64,000 nucleotides of DNA. Source: Ceratothoa steindachneri (lineage: Eukaryota > Arthropoda > Malacostraca > Isopoda > Cymothoidae). A program made the translations under genes and the position numbers. A model generated the notes under the pieces. That model saw only the letters and a list, made by a program, of their open reading frames with translations. It was not told where the DNA came from and did not search any database. The DNA lies in the NCBI GenBank assembly GCA_963969495.1, contig OZ018321.1, positions 128,084,937 to 128,148,936 on the forward strand. The letters are read 5' to 3'. Below, in pieces: positions 43,708-56,309 of the stretch (position 1 is the first letter of the stretch; the number at the start of each line of letters is the position of its first letter).

Positions 43708-43768
43708 AATAATAGTAATAATAATGATAATAATAGTAATAATATCAAATAATAATAATAATAATACT
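43708..43768. repeat. Imperfect (AAT)n microsatellite
   Basis: AATAATAGTAATAATAATGATAAT-type tract with G and C interruptions. Confidence 0.9.
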
Positions 43769-46577
43769 GATAATGCAATACAAATCCATATAAATTCGTC
43801 TGATTTCTGGGCCCGATTTCGTATTTTTTTAGTACTTGTGCTCTTTGTATGAACCCTTGAGGTATATACTACCTATACTACACCATAAGTTATGGTTGAC
43901 GAGGTTTAACTACATATATGTTAATATACATCCATTAACTTTCCACTGTAAAATTACCCCCGTTGGTTACACGAATTTCCTTTCTTTTATCACTTTAATA
44001 GTGTCTGGAGCTTGGACTCTAGTTAAGAAATCCCATTAAATTAACATCCAACCCACCACAATAACCACACCACCAAACACAAAATCTGCAACACAATTTA
44101 AAACACAACTTTACTCTGTAAAGACCCAATTTACTATTTCAGACCATTTTAACTAAATGCCTCTTAAGCAGACAATTTTCCGGTCCAGCAAGACCACGCC
44201 ATTATTTTTAAACCATTTCAGAACTTATAAAAAATAAATATATTTTTAAAAACAAGTTTAGATAAGTAGGATAATTTAATTTGTTTACAGAATAACATAA
44301 ATATTTCGTCGTTATAAAGGTAAGACATTTATAATTCCTTCGTCTATTTATAACTTTCTTTGGAACATTTTAAGTAGAATGGAGTTTCCTCCTGCCATTT
44401 GTCAGTCCAAAATTACTGCAAAAAGCTCAGAGGAAAAGTATAACGACCTGATTGAGCATTACCTTTCGAGTTCCGCTGAGCATTTAAGGCACCCTCTTTC
44501 CATAAAGGAGCCTATCAGTAGAATACAGTGGTCCCCAAAAGGGAGGGTGGGGGATTCTCGGTGAAGGAGAGAGAGAATCATCAGCTCTTTTTTAAATTAA
44601 ACTGAAAAGATGCAGCTATAAAATGCTGTTAAATTAGTAAGGATCGTATCCTATAAATTGCATGGAACACGCCTGGAGGGACGCTCCTCATTTATGCTGT
44701 TAGATTGGCCTATTTGATACAGCCTCTTGCTTGCGTGGACTGAATGGAATGCATCTGCCAGCCGTGCCCGATGCATGCAAAGGAGGCAAACCTTCACTAA
44801 ATTAACTGAACTCAACAGATCGTCCATGAAAAGAAACGTTAGAGAGCAGCTCTTTAGGAATCCTGCTCACGTGAATCTCGTAATCGATCGAGTAGTTTTT
44901 CAAGAGTAGATTTCCCCAGATTTGGGGTGAATTGAGTCGAATAAAAAGACCTTGAAATAAATTTGGAAGAGAGACAATTTACTCTTCGTTTGAGGTTAGA
45001 ACTAATACTGATGCGCGCTTGTTTTTTCATTGCTGTTCTTACCAGAAGCCTAGACTTTAAGGAGGGATCCGAACTATCGATTGCCTGAGTATAAGTCAGT
45101 CTTTGCGACGTCAAGACGAATCACGATTCTATCCAGCTGTTGCCACAACCGATGTTGCTTAACATCATTTGCTTTGTTTACTGAAATAACCCGTTATAGT
45201 CAAGTGAAAAACAAAGGAATAAAAACAAAAAAAGCGATAAATGTAAAATGAATAAACAAAAATAAGACAAATTTATGATTCGTTACTTCAACAAATCATG
45301 ACATTATTTTCATATTCACATACCAGCGAAGAGATTTTGAGATAATTTTAACATGTGTTCAATTTGTATCTATTTATATTAATTGCACAAATTTTTTCAA
45401 CTAATAAATAGTTGAAAACAAAACCTGTATCTATACTTTTACCATTTCAGTCCTATATAAAATCTTCTAATCATTCAGCACAACTTTACATACTTCAGTA
45501 ACTCCAGAAAACGTCTTCCTCCATGTCTTTGTTTTCAAAATCAAATCATGCTTTTGTAAATCAAATTTCAAATTTTAGTAAACAAATTGACGTGTGTTGG
45601 CCTGATTTATATAAACACCGCTCTGACCATTTTCCGCTTCCCGTCGCTGTTATTATTATGCAGACACCGGTTTAAGCCCGGGATGAAATCAAATGGGAGG
45701 GGAAATTGTGTCCAACATGCAGAGTGGTCAATTGCGATCCAGCAGTCGTCGCATTCATTAAGAGTGGCCTAGGATGAGACGCAGATGCTCCCAATTCATT
45801 TCAGGCGCGCCGCTTGTCCCTCGACAGTAAGGTGCATTCAAATTGTAAATCTCCATTGTAGCCTCGCGTCGTATCGCTACAAGTCACCAAAAAATAGGAG
45901 TAGATGTTGGAATGTTGCACTGCAACATTACGATGTTTTAAGCTTTTCAATGTAATAAAAAATATCCAGAAACGTAAGTAAATCATAAAAATGAAGCGAT
46001 TTCATTGTGAGCAAAATCTTTTGCCTCTATCGAATAGTAGGGAGCCAAGATCTGGTAAGCAGGAGAATATGACAAATGATGAATGCATTACGGACAAAGA
46101 CACACAGAGATACATACAAATAGTTATATAGATAAAAGAGTATGCAGGTAAAAGGACAGAAAAGCAAATATATATAAACATTTAAAAAAATAGCCCTTTT
46201 AAACTCGTCAACTGTCTCTTATTTAAATTTCTTATAGTGGCTCTGAATGTTATTCCATTAAGTTGTGTTTGATAAAATCCTCCGTGTGTATGATTCTTGT
46301 AGTCAAATTTTGTATACATGTACACCTAGTGTCCTGAAAACTATGTCATGAATCTCCAATAGATCACAATTGATAATCATAATCCTCCCACCACAAATTT
46401 GTTTCAATCTAAACCTTTCTCCACAACTTTCTCTTCGAAGTTTAGACAATGAAGAACTTTGCAGCATAGAATTTACAATTAATTACAAATCAAACGTTTC
46501 ATAATCCAATATCATTTATTATATGAATTCTACAGTTAGTTTTTTAACTCTGGTAAATCCCGGTCAAATACAAGTGT

Positions 46578-46579
<2 letters not shown>
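43769..46579. other. Long unclassified AT-rich interval
   Basis: 2.8 kb without a supported gene. The 61-codon frame from 44379 (MEFPPAICQSKITAKSSEEK) has ordinary composition but no recognised domain, and its length is within chance. No tRNA, LINE or TIR signal seen. Confidence 0.4.

Positions 46580-46633
<54 letters not shown>
46580..46633. repeat. (AG)n microsatellite
   Basis: About 54 bp AG tract followed by a short ACAG tract. Confidence 0.97.
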
Positions 46634-46645
<12 letters not shown>

Positions 46646-46929
46646 GTGAGTCACAAGGAGTCACAAGGAATATTAATACCTCAAAGGACATTATTGACAA
46701 TACCGTGGAGGTACTATTTTGGGAAAGCCCTAACCTATAGCATAAGAGAAAGTATAGCATAGATGAAGGCTCTCCCCACCCACTTCTCCCACCCGCATTT
46801 GCGGGCCAAAAAGCTGAAACGATACCTGAATGTGCTAAAAAAAAAGAACACAAACAGGAAACTTTTATACAAAAAGTTGAAAACTATCTACTTTACTCAC
46901 ATCTATAATCTATAGTGGGGTGGTACCAT

Positions 46930-47830
46930 CTAGGTCAGGGTGTGGATTATCTTGTCAAGTCGAGATTTGAACTACTCGACTGACAAACTGTTTCTTTCCA
47001 GCCGTTCAATATCCTTCCTCAGGGTTGGGGACCAGAATTGTACGTCGTATTCAAGGTGTAACCGGACTAGAGAGTTTTACAAGGCGAGAACGATCTGCTT
47101 ATTTCGAAAGCGAAAATGCCTCTTTGTGTACCCCAGCATTCGCTGGTCTCTCTTTTCTACCTGGAGGCACTGCTTGGAGAACTTTAGATCACTGCTGATT
47201 AGCATCTCCAAATCTTTCTCAAGGTCAGTGTATCTAGTTGTTTGCCTAGCAAATAGTAGTTTTCTCGAAGGTTAGCATGACCGATGTAAATTATCTTGCA
47301 CTTGTCAAGGTTAAATGGCATCTGCCAACTTTCTGACCACTCGCCTATCCTGAGAAGGCTATTTTTGCAGGCGTTCCACTCCTTCTCGCGAGCTTACACT
47401 ACCTCCTAGCTTGTTATGGTCGGCGAACTGAGCTATCGAGCATATTAGTCCTTCGTCTATATCATTTATGTAGACGATGAACAATAGAGGCCCAAGCACT
47501 GAGCCCTGGGGCACCCCGCTACTGGCTGGCGTCCATTGCGAGGCTATCTCGTTGATCTTTACTCGTTGCCTCCGCCCCGAGAGCCAGTTTTCTATTCATT
47601 CGGCTACTTTAGCGGTAATGCCAAGAGCGCGGAGTTTATTTATCAACCTGCGGTGTGGTACCTTGTCGAAGGCTTTTTGAAAGTCCAGGTATAAGATATC
47701 CACAGCTCGACTACGGTCATACTCACTCAGAATACCGTGGAAAAATTCTAGTAGAGAGAGAGAGAGAGAGTCAGGCGGGCGCAGAGGCCTAAAGAGTATC
47801 TCACAGACGAGAATACCTTCAATCGGCATC
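46930..47830 (-). pseudogene. CR1-like LINE reverse transcriptase, dead motif C
   Basis: Minus strand in nearly one frame: FFHGILSEYDRSRAVDILYL then DFQKAFDKVPHRRLINKL (motif A, aspartate kept), IENWLSGRRQRV, PASSGVPQGSVLGPLLFIVY (motif B), QFADHNKLGGSV (motif C; FADD changed to FADH, ~47430), then MLGYTKRHFRFRNKQIV and NSLVRLHLEYDVQFWSPTL then RKDIERLER. It has stops after AKVAE, LQK, and in the linker. Motif C loses its second aspartate, so the polymerase would be inactive even without the stops. A 22-bp (AG)n at ~47752 sits at the 5' border, where truncation occurred. Confidence 0.9.
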
Positions 47831-49324
47831 TCTGAGTAAACGTCCGTGCGATAAGACGAGCTGAGACGAAAAGTTCACGTCCGCGCGTGCCCCATCAGAT
47901 GGAGTGGGACCTGCTTCCGTCGGCCAGCGAAATCGCTTCCGGCGACCCCCCTTCCTCCGTATATAATTCCCAGCATGGGCATGAGAAAATAAGTATTCTC
48001 CTGTATTCGCCAGTATTAGCCATAATCAGCCAAGGGCACGACGCGCAAATTCTCAAGCGACTCCCACACCCCAAGGGCTTGCAGGCAAGAAACATTTATT
48101 CAGAATTAACGACAGTCAAGCAAGTGAAAACCCGTCCTTCTGCAATAACAAACTCAGCTCCTTCCGGCTAGAATACCCCCTCGAGGCTCACCACGGAAAT
48201 TGTAAGACAATTACGTTTTCTCTTTATCCACTTCGAAGAGGCGCGACCCTATTCGACCTTGAAGATTCACCCATGATCCCCTCGTTCCGTTTTCTTTCCG
48301 TTAGTCGTTTGTGCATGCTCGCGGTGTGTGCCGAAGCATCCATTTAAATCAATTTTGCTTTCCAATTAATCTGGTATATTTCCCATAGTGTCTCCTTCGT
48401 TGTTATATTTCATTGTTTTTATAGTAGTAAAGAATAACTTTTGTTTCCCCTGTTTGATTCCGAGAAACAGCCATTTGACTGAAATCGGCCAAAGGTAGAA
48501 TAAGCTCTCGTATATAATTTCGTTGTGACCCACGCCAAAAGGGGGCATTTCCCCGCGCCTACTTGTCGTCTCATTGCTCCGCATCCAGGAAAGTAAGCGA
48601 AGGTCAGGGAAATCTCCGGCCAAACGGACGTCCAATTATTAAGGGAGGAGAGTAGTTCAGGATAATATCGTGCCCTCTTTCTACCTCGGAAACAAGGGTT
48701 TTACCTCTTTTGGCTTCTCGGGCTATGTATGTTTCATGTAAAATCATTACTGGTTTTCACGCTTAAAATAGGTAATACACGAACATCTGCTCTTTGTTAA
48801 GTAAAACAAACCTGCAAACATTTCAAAAGTTGTACTGAAATGTGTTTGAGTTTACAAAGGCTTAAAAGCTTACACACTTCCTCGTTATGGAATGAATCAA
48901 TTGCAAATTATCATCAGATGAAGCCATGTTCTCTCAGTGCCGCGTTTAATCTTGTGCTCAATTGAACAAACAGCCATTTATCCGTTTCGTCGCTGGTCGT
49001 TTTATTTTCGATTTTGGGCTTAGGTATTTGTTTTCAGTCTAAGATAAAAATTTACGTCCCCCAATGAAAGGGAAGCAAAGCCACAATTGTTAATGTCTTG
49101 CATGACATAACACTTTCCCTTTAAACTACGACCCTTGCATATAATTTATCAAATTGGCAGAAAACACTTTAATTTCCACATGTTAAATAATACAGCCCAC
49201 CATTATGCTGAAAACAAAACCGATTCATATAAAAATTTCTCAACCTTGTGAAAAAGAAATAGCTATTTATGTTTGCTGAAGACAATAAAATTGGATCTAG
49301 TTTGGTAAGCAATATAGGAAGTTA
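47831..49324. other. Unclassified stretch
   Basis: 47840-48300 is GC-richer and holds a 94-codon plus frame (47887) without recognisable domains; a decayed LTR or UTR is possible. The rest is AT-rich with nothing recognised. Confidence 0.4.
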
Positions 49325-50595
49325 ACGGGTGACAGCCAAAAATGTCTCCTTTTTTATAATGTTGTAGTTTGTTTTACAAAGAACAATATTTGAAATTTAA
49401 TTATGTTGATTTTTAACATCCGAGATGAACCCGACCGGACTGTATGCACTTATCAATCCGATTAGCAAAGTTTCTTATGGCATTCTTCAAAATATTGACA
49501 TTTATGGATGCAATGATCTCTCGAAACTCCTTCTTTAGTTCCTCGATATTAGATGGTGCACCTCGAAATAGTCTTTCTTTTACAAAACTCCAAGAAAGTA
49601 GTTTAAAGGTGACAAGTCAGGTGACCTGGACGGCCAGGGGACATTTGTCCTATGCGATATTAGTCGTTGAGGAAACCGAGCCTTCAACCATGTCATGGTG
49701 GCACATGCAGTATGGTCTGTAGCGCCATCTTGGTGAAACTGTTCGTTAGGATATATACTACTGGTGAAAATGATTTTGAGCATGTCAAGATATCTGGCAG
49801 CGTTAATTCACTGAGCTGTATCCTGTTTCGTGGGCTCAAAGAAATAGAGCCCATAAATGTTATTTTCACTTAGTTCACACGATGCTATTTTGGGGGAGTG
49901 CAAAAGTTTTTGAAAGAGATTATTTGGCTTAGTTAGCGACCACTTCCGATAATTCTGCTTATTTGGCATGTCTTTGAGGTAAACGTGACATTCATCATTA
50001 AAACTTATGTTATTTTTTAACCCTGAGTCAAAATAATAACCTTCGTTGCTTATCCTGTATTGAGATTTTTTGATGATATGTTCTTTTGTATGGCTTTAAA
50101 TTAAGATATTTGAGAATATTTCACACAGTTTCTCTATTTATCAGCAACAATTAAAGTTCTTACTCTATCAATATTCCTTTCCGTTCTCACTTTTCTTCCT
50201 TTATTTAAATTACGAATCGTGCTGTGTGCATTCCACTTGACGTAATTTATCTGGATTTTTTTTTTTCGTCTAATCGTATACCATATCTTGTGCTTGAAAA
50301 TGACGAATTGATTTCATTATGGAGCCATGTCGAATCATAAATTCCATGACAAACCTGCGCTGTTCAAGCGTTCATTGTGCCATTTTTTGAGAGCCTAGAA
50401 CATATCTGTTTAATCTCTGCATACATAGGCTATCCTAGGCTGGGATAGACTATTCACCGCAAGCCTAGGCTACCTAAGCTAACTAATAAAAGTTCAAATA
50501 TTGTACTTTGTAAAGATACTTATTTCTACCCTTAAGCTCTAATGAGTAACAAATTACGGCATTATACAAAAAGGACATTTTTGGCTGTTACCTGC
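49325..50595 (-). mobile_element. Tc1/mariner-superfamily transposon with TIRs and TA flanks
   Basis: The ends match as inverted repeats: ACGGGTGACAGCC and (reverse complement) GCAGGTAACAGCC, continuing AAAAATGTC and TTTTTNTATAATG for ~38 bp. TA dinucleotides flank both ends (49323-49324, 50596-50597). Length 1271 bp is standard for the superfamily. The coding strand is minus. Confidence 0.9.
49400..50390 (-). pseudogene. Tc1/mariner-superfamily transposase, multiply broken
   Basis: Minus strand: N-terminal RRFVMEFMI-like and SIMKSIRHFQAQDMVYD (helix-turn-helix region), then SFNDECHVYLKDMPNKQNYR (first D), IYGLYFFEP, FHQDGATDHTACATMTWLKA (second D), RSPDLSPLNYFLGVL and a C-terminal IEELKKEFREIIASINVNIL. 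The position expected to hold the third acidic residue reads N (PLNYFL). Two or more frame changes and stops occur in the N-terminal half. The motif style (QDGATDHTA, SPDLSPLxFFLW) is that of a widespread arthropod group distinct from the mariner and the Tc1 elsewhere in this window. Confidence 0.87.
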
Positions 50596-50597
50596 TA

Positions 50598-52322
50598 TAT
50601 TAAATGCATTTCCTAAGTATAACTGAAATATAATTAGGATAAGTATTTCAGGCACAATATATTCTATGAGAATTTTTATAAACAAAAACAGATGGGTCAA
50701 ATGCATTGAAGTAGAATACAAAAATTATTTTATTTTAGTTTATGCCAAAATAACACATATTGACGAGTTTTTATATCTTCCCTCGAAAACCGTCAACATA
50801 TTATATAAATTCGCTTATCTAAAAAATGCGAAAGCAAATTCATAATACTTTTAAACATACTAAAATTCAATTTACTCTACTTCTTTAAGATAAAAAAACT
50901 TAGTAAGTAGAAAGATATCATGTTAAATGTAGCAAGACCAGGAAAAAGGAACTTACCAAAATCTAGGTAAGCCCTAATGGTGAGAAAGAAGAAAAGGAGA
51001 GAAAAAATGTAATGATTTCTTTAAAATTATTGTGTGATCCATTAAAAAGGGTGAAAGGTTTCGAGAATAGTACAAGAGTGTCTATATGAAAGGCCTTCAT
51101 CACAACCCTGCTTCCATTCTATCCTGATAATATAGTAAAAGTCTCCTGTTATTTTCCTTCACTCTTTGTTAAAAAGATATATTCACACAATGTCGCAAAG
51201 GATACCTTAGCGTCACGAAAGACGTAAATTTTAAGCCTCATTTATTTCCTATACCTTTAAGGAAACTGGGTCCTGTGGGACCCAAAAGGCACGATTTACG
51301 TAGGAACCATATCATAGGGTGGAATAAGACGCTCAAAGACACCTTAAAAATAGGCACTTTGAAGTTTTCTGATACCTTATAATGGGTTCACGTCGAAAAA
51401 AAATAAGATTTGAAGTAAGGGAACTCGAATGGATAAGTGCTCTAAAAGAAGCACTGTTCCTGTATGGTATTCCTCTCTCTTTGGAAAAGTCCGAAACGAT
51501 AGTGGTCAAATGACCGTTTTTTTGTATTTTCTAAGCTGGTGGGGTCCGTGCAAGTCATGCAATAACTACAGTTAATTATACAAAACTGCAAAATAATAAC
51601 GAGCGCCTAAAGATACTGCTATGTCTTTAAAAAAGATGAGGAGAATTCACGCAAGATTGCTTAGGATCGAAAATTCTTAAACTAATACCATCGTTTTCGA
51701 AATTTTAACGCTCTCTCTAAAAAGTAATTAGTCCATTTTATAATAGTAAATACCGTGAACATTATATTCTTTATATCTCCTAAAGTTGAAGAATAAACAG
51801 TTATACTTTTTCCAAATTTCTTTAATTTTTATAAGCAATTTCTTATTTATAGGACTAGCTAAATTAGTTTTCTTTCCGTTAATTTTATGAAACCTATAAC
51901 CGTTTTAAAAAGAAATAAAAACAGGAGTATTATAATTTTGGTTTTATAATTACATAAATGGCGTGTTAAACACTGTAAGTAACAATTACAATCCACTTTA
52001 TTTATATATTTAATTTAAATCAAATTAAATCGATGCTTATTAAGAGAAATTTGTGTTTAGTGCAAAGAAATAAGAGATATGGTAGCATTTGGCAACCATT
52101 GAGGGGATGTTTTCAGATGCACCATCTTTGCTTATTAAACGTCGAAACTTAACCCTTAAATGATTTTAATCTTATAAAAAACAAATAATATAATGGCTTT
52201 GTTTTATTTTTTGTAAAAATTAATATATATTTAATTAAAAGCAAGCCATAGACAATAAACTGAACTCCAGAACTCTTATTTGAATGTGTTAAACGCTCTA
52301 ATTATATACTCATTCTATCGAA
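50598..52322. other. Unclassified AT-rich interval
   Basis: 1.7 kb with no gene, RNA or element recognised. Confidence 0.4.
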
Positions 52323-52330
52323 GAATCATT

Positions 52331-54089
52331 GGCTCACCTGAAGAATCTGACACCCAAAGCACCTTGTGGGGGGGGAGGGGAAACTCTTCAGGAGAGGCAA
52401 TCTGGGCGTCAGATTCTTCAGAAGAGATATTATGGGGGTCACATTCTTCAGAAGAGACATTCTGGGGAGGAGACTTATCAGGAGGCACAATTTCTGTTCC
52501 ATGTTATTTTTTTCATCGAAAAAAACTTGAGCGAGTAAATAAATTAGATCTGTTAGGCTTACGGTTGATCAATTTAATGTTACTTTCTTCTTCTGTTTAA
52601 TCTGTACGGCTTAAGGCAATCTGGGGGGGAAGATGATATTTCTAATCTAAAAGGCAAAAATATATATTCTAATCTGCACAAGAGATAAATCCATGCTACA
52701 TAAGAGCAGTGAAATTTTAACGAATAAATTATTTGACTAAGCGGAAGTGGAGGATCATCATAGTTCAGTATTGAACAAAAAAAATTGTATTTTTATTTTA
52801 GTCGTCACTTTGTGACTTTAGTTACATTTTAACTTTTGTAATATTGGCCCTTATGGCTTTTATTTTATTTTAAACCAATATCATCCATTTACTTCAACAA
52901 GATAATAATCTACAAGCAATACGGTATTTACAGCAAAAAATAAAATTGAAGGACAAAATGAATTGTGAAGCCTCCGATGTGCATATGAACTGGACAAAAC
53001 ATTCAAAAATCAAAGATGGATTCGCTTGGAAATGTCAAGAAAAGAAGTGTATACGGTTTTAATATCCAACCTCTATTAGAAAAGACTCCTTTTTTTTGCA
53101 AAATCCAAATTTCCAACTCAAAAATGGATTCATATTATGTATGTTTGGTGGGAAAACTTTGAATAACTAAAGCTATACGATAAACAAGAATTTCAGAGAA
53201 GAGTCTAATTGATTAGTACAATTTTTTAAAGGAAATTTGGGCTAATTATTTCGTAGATAACCCGATTAACTTGCAGGATCAGGACGCATAGTAGAGATTG
53301 ATGAATCTGGCTTTGCGCAAAAGGAAAACATCACAAAGGAATAGGGTCCTAAAGTCAGATTTGGGTTTTCGGTATAGTTGATACAACCTATACGCCCGCA
53401 ATTAGCTACATGGAAATCGTACCTGACAGGAGAGCTGCCACTCTTTTACCTATCATTGAAAAAGTAGTACTTCCTGGTTCAATTATCCATTCTGATAAAT
53501 GTAGAGCATACGGAAACATACAACGGTTAGGATTTACGCATCGTACAGTAAATCATTCTATACATTTTGCAGACCCTCAAACTGGAGTTCATACGCAAAC
53601 GGTAGAATCTTACTGGAACAAATAGAAAAGCAAAATGAAAGGTTTTAAAAAAGAATTTTTGGCAACCTACCTGCATGAATTCATGTGGCGTGAGCGATTT
53701 ACTGATCATTTTGAAACCTTGTGTGCACATATTAGTGCCCAATACAATTTTAATTAACTGTTTCTAACTTTTTTTTTTAACCGTTTTATATTAATTGTTT
53801 TTCATGTAGAATGAGGGATTTACCAATCATTTTGAAACCTTGTGTGCCCAATACAATTTAAACTAACTCTTTTTTAAACTATCTTTTAACTTTTTTATAA
53901 ACTACCCTTATAAAAAAATCCTTAAACTTTGCTTTGGAAAGGGGGAGGGGAATATTCTTCAGGAAAGGTAATCTGGGGGGAAGATTCTTCAGTAGAAACA
54001 TTTTTGGGAGAGAGACAGCTCAGGAGAGGCAATCTAGTGGTCAGATTCTTCAGTAGAAACTCTTTTGAGTCAGATTCTTCAGGTGATCC
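52331..54089 (+). mobile_element. Merlin transposon, complete ends, 8-bp TSD
   Basis: TIRs GGCTCACCTGAAGAATCT and (reverse complement) GGATCACCTGAAGAATCT, then GAC, with one mismatch in 21 bp. Flanks GAATCATT (52323-52330) and AAATTATT (54090-54097) agree at 6 of 8 positions, fitting the 8-bp duplication of Merlin/IS1016 elements. Both ends carry extra copies of ATTCTTCAG(A/T)AGA(G/A)A near G-rich words, four on the left and five on the right, candidate transposase-binding or hairpin sites. The internal gene is on the plus strand. Confidence 0.92.
52940..53757 (+). pseudogene. Merlin (IS1016-like) DDE transposase, broken
   Basis: The N-terminal part has a zinc-ribbon remnant (FAWKCQEKKCIR) and SIRKDSFFLQNPNF. 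The catalytic core starts GRIVEIDESGFAQKE (first D, ~53285), then VRFWVFGIVDTT-like, MEIVPDRRAATLLPIIEKVV, GSIIHSDKCRAYGNIQRLGF (second D), NHSIHFADPQTGVHTQTVES YWNK (E of the triad) and KMKGFKKEFLATYLHEFMWR to the TAA at 53755-53757. The DDE residues survive. Damage: TAG after KENITKE (~53342), frame changes at ~53370, and TAG after YWNK (~53624). Merlin transposases resemble bacterial IS1016; this copy is recent enough that TIRs and TSD are intact. Confidence 0.9.
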
Positions 54090-54329
54090 AAATTATTAAA
54101 TGAAAATATTTTATTAATTGCTTGTGTATTATCAAATACCACTTGTATGGTTCTATTATGTAAGGCTTTGTGAAATAAGTGAACATTTGAAAGCAATTCT
54201 CTTGGTTTGATGCAGCAATTCCAAACTAAACATTGATGATATCTTGAGAGCCTGTAGGGGTGCGAAGATGTACCAGAGAGAAAATTCTTTCCAACGCGAG
54301 AATATAAATAGCCCATTAAATTACCAACT

Positions 54330-54790
54330 CAGGACGGACTCGCCGTAGCGTGACGGCTAGAGTGCTGGCATTTGGATTCAAAGACCCGCGATCGAAACTC
54401 CCAAAGTCCACAATTTTTACGAAGAAAATTCACGAAGAAAACGGAAATCAAGAAAAACGATTTCAAGGGCTAACTCATCTCAAACTCATCAAGAATCAAG
54501 AAGAAATCATCACGTGATCAAGAAAGAAGAAGGAATCATCACATCAAGATAAAATGCAAGTTAATATGAAGATACTTTCTAAGAAAAGGAAGGATACGAA
54601 GATCATTAATTAACCCAGCCAAATTAAAGAAGAAGGAATCTCAGCCTATAAGAATACCAAGAGTCAGATAACTGGAAGCCAAATGTTTCAAGGGGGCAAC
54701 TTCAGTCAAGAAGAAATAAATATATTCGAATATAGAAAACCCCAATAAGTAAAGAATGATATTGATAAACTAACAAAGAATAGAATAAAG
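54330..54790 (+). repeat. tRNA-headed repeat, copy 1
   Basis: It starts with an A-box-like TAGCGTGACGGCTAGAGTGC and a B-box-like GCGATCGAAACTCCC about 45 bp on, then an A/G-rich body (AATCAAGAAGAAATCATCAC). Layout fits a tRNA-derived SINE. It is repeated at 54813-55410. Confidence 0.65.
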
Positions 54791-54812
54791 GAGAAGCCCC
54801 CCATCCCCCTAG

Positions 54813-55410
54813 GCCGGCCAGAGTGTTGGCATTTGGATTTAAAGACAATCAAAATCGAAACTCCCAAAGTCCACAATTTTTACGAAGAAAATTCACGAAG
54901 AAAACAGAAATCAAGGAAAACGATTTCAAGGGCTAACTCATCAAGAATCAAGAAGAAATCATCACGTCATCAAGAATCAAGAAGAAATCATCACGTCATC
55001 AAGAATTAAGAAGAAATCATCCCTTCATGAAGAATTAAGAAGAAAATCATCACGTGATCAAGAATTAAGAAGGAATCATCACGGCAAGTTAATATGAAGA
55101 TAGATCAAGAAAAGAAAAACGAAGATCAAGAATTAACCCAGCCAAATTAAAGAAGAAGGAATCATCACATTAAGATAAATGCAACTTAATATGAAGATAC
55201 ATCAAGAAAAGAAAATCGAAGATCAAGAACTAACCCAGCCAACTTAAAGAAGAAGGAATCTCAGCCAACAGAGAATACCTGGAGTCAGATAAATGGAAGA
55301 CAATGTTTGGAGGGGCAACTTCAGTCAAGAAGAAATAAATAGATTCGAATATAGAAATCTCAAGATGAAGAATGATATAGATAAATAAAGCAAAGTTATA
55401 TGCAATAAAT
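54813..55410 (+). repeat. tRNA-headed repeat, copy 2 with internal amplification
   Basis: It begins GGCCAGAGTGTTGGCATTTG, matching copy 1 from GGCTAGAGTGCTGGCATTTG, and follows it through AAATCGAAACTCCCAAAG and the body. The AAGAATCAAGAAGAAATCAT motif is amplified four to five times internally, making this copy longer. Both copies end in AGAATGATATNGATAAA. Confidence 0.8.
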
Positions 55411-56309
55411 GCTCCCCCCCCACCCCCTAAGCCAAACGTCAGTTTCAAATATCTCACTAAACCTTTTTGCAGCTTAGTTAATTTTATTAGACTTGCTTTA
55501 AAGGTTATTTTTATTCACTCCATTTTTAATTCTTTGATAAGATCTAATTGACCCTTTTAGTCGTTAAGGCAAGTATATTTGGCTGGCATTCTAGTGTTAA
55601 TACCCGTGTTAATATGTGTTAATATACGCACGAGGTGTGGTGTAATTTTGTTTTTGATGCTTATGCGGTCTGCGCTCATCATTCTTTCAATTATCAGACC
55701 CGCTGTGAAAAATATTTGGTGACCCCCGTGTTAGGTGGATTATTTTAACATCGTGCAACCTAATTTAACCTTTTAAATAACGTCATCAAACATTTAGTTC
55801 TCAAATAAACAATAAACATCATGCCCAAAGATTTATGTTAGGTAACCTAACCTAACCCAACCGAACCTAGCCCAAAGTCCCACTTGCTGGTATTTTTCCA
55901 ATTTTCTCACTCCAGCAAAATCATAATATGAATCCAATACCTTAATTAAAGTCTTGATTTGGCCGGGGTAGAGATACAGTTGTTATTATGGAAATTGTGT
56001 TTTGAGAGCGTGTTGGTATTTACAAACAAACCCATCAGTACCTTTTGCGTATTTAATTTAAACCAATTCAATTTTTCAGCACAGCACCGAGAGTGGTCCT
56101 TTACAAGCAGAGGAAGAACTAATTTTACCTGTTTTCGCTTCTCAACCCCTTTGAGACTCAAACATATCTTCTCAATCTGATTAAGATATAGGGAGTTTCC
56201 AGGTCATGGAATAATATTATGGCTTGAAGGTGTCCGGGCGACTTCACTGCTTATTGCCGATCACATCTGGCCCTTTATCATGCTAGAAAACGCCATGAAA
56301 GGAAAACAA
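55411..56309. other. Unclassified stretch with telomere-like and PBS-like words
   Basis: GGTAACCTAACCTAACCC near 55840 is a short TAACC run. TTTGGTGACCCCCGTGTTAG at about 55712 resembles the primer-binding region of some Gypsy LTR elements, but no LTR pair or polymerase is seen. Nothing else recognised. Confidence 0.35.

Noticed and set aside
55712..55735. Gypsy-like primer-binding site TTTGGTGACCCCCGTG
   Set aside because: No LTR boundary, second LTR or pol gene nearby; one short match is not enough.
55840..55865. Telomere-like TAACC repeats
   Set aside because: Only three to four units, within ordinary interspersed CTAACC words; not a telomere or interstitial array.
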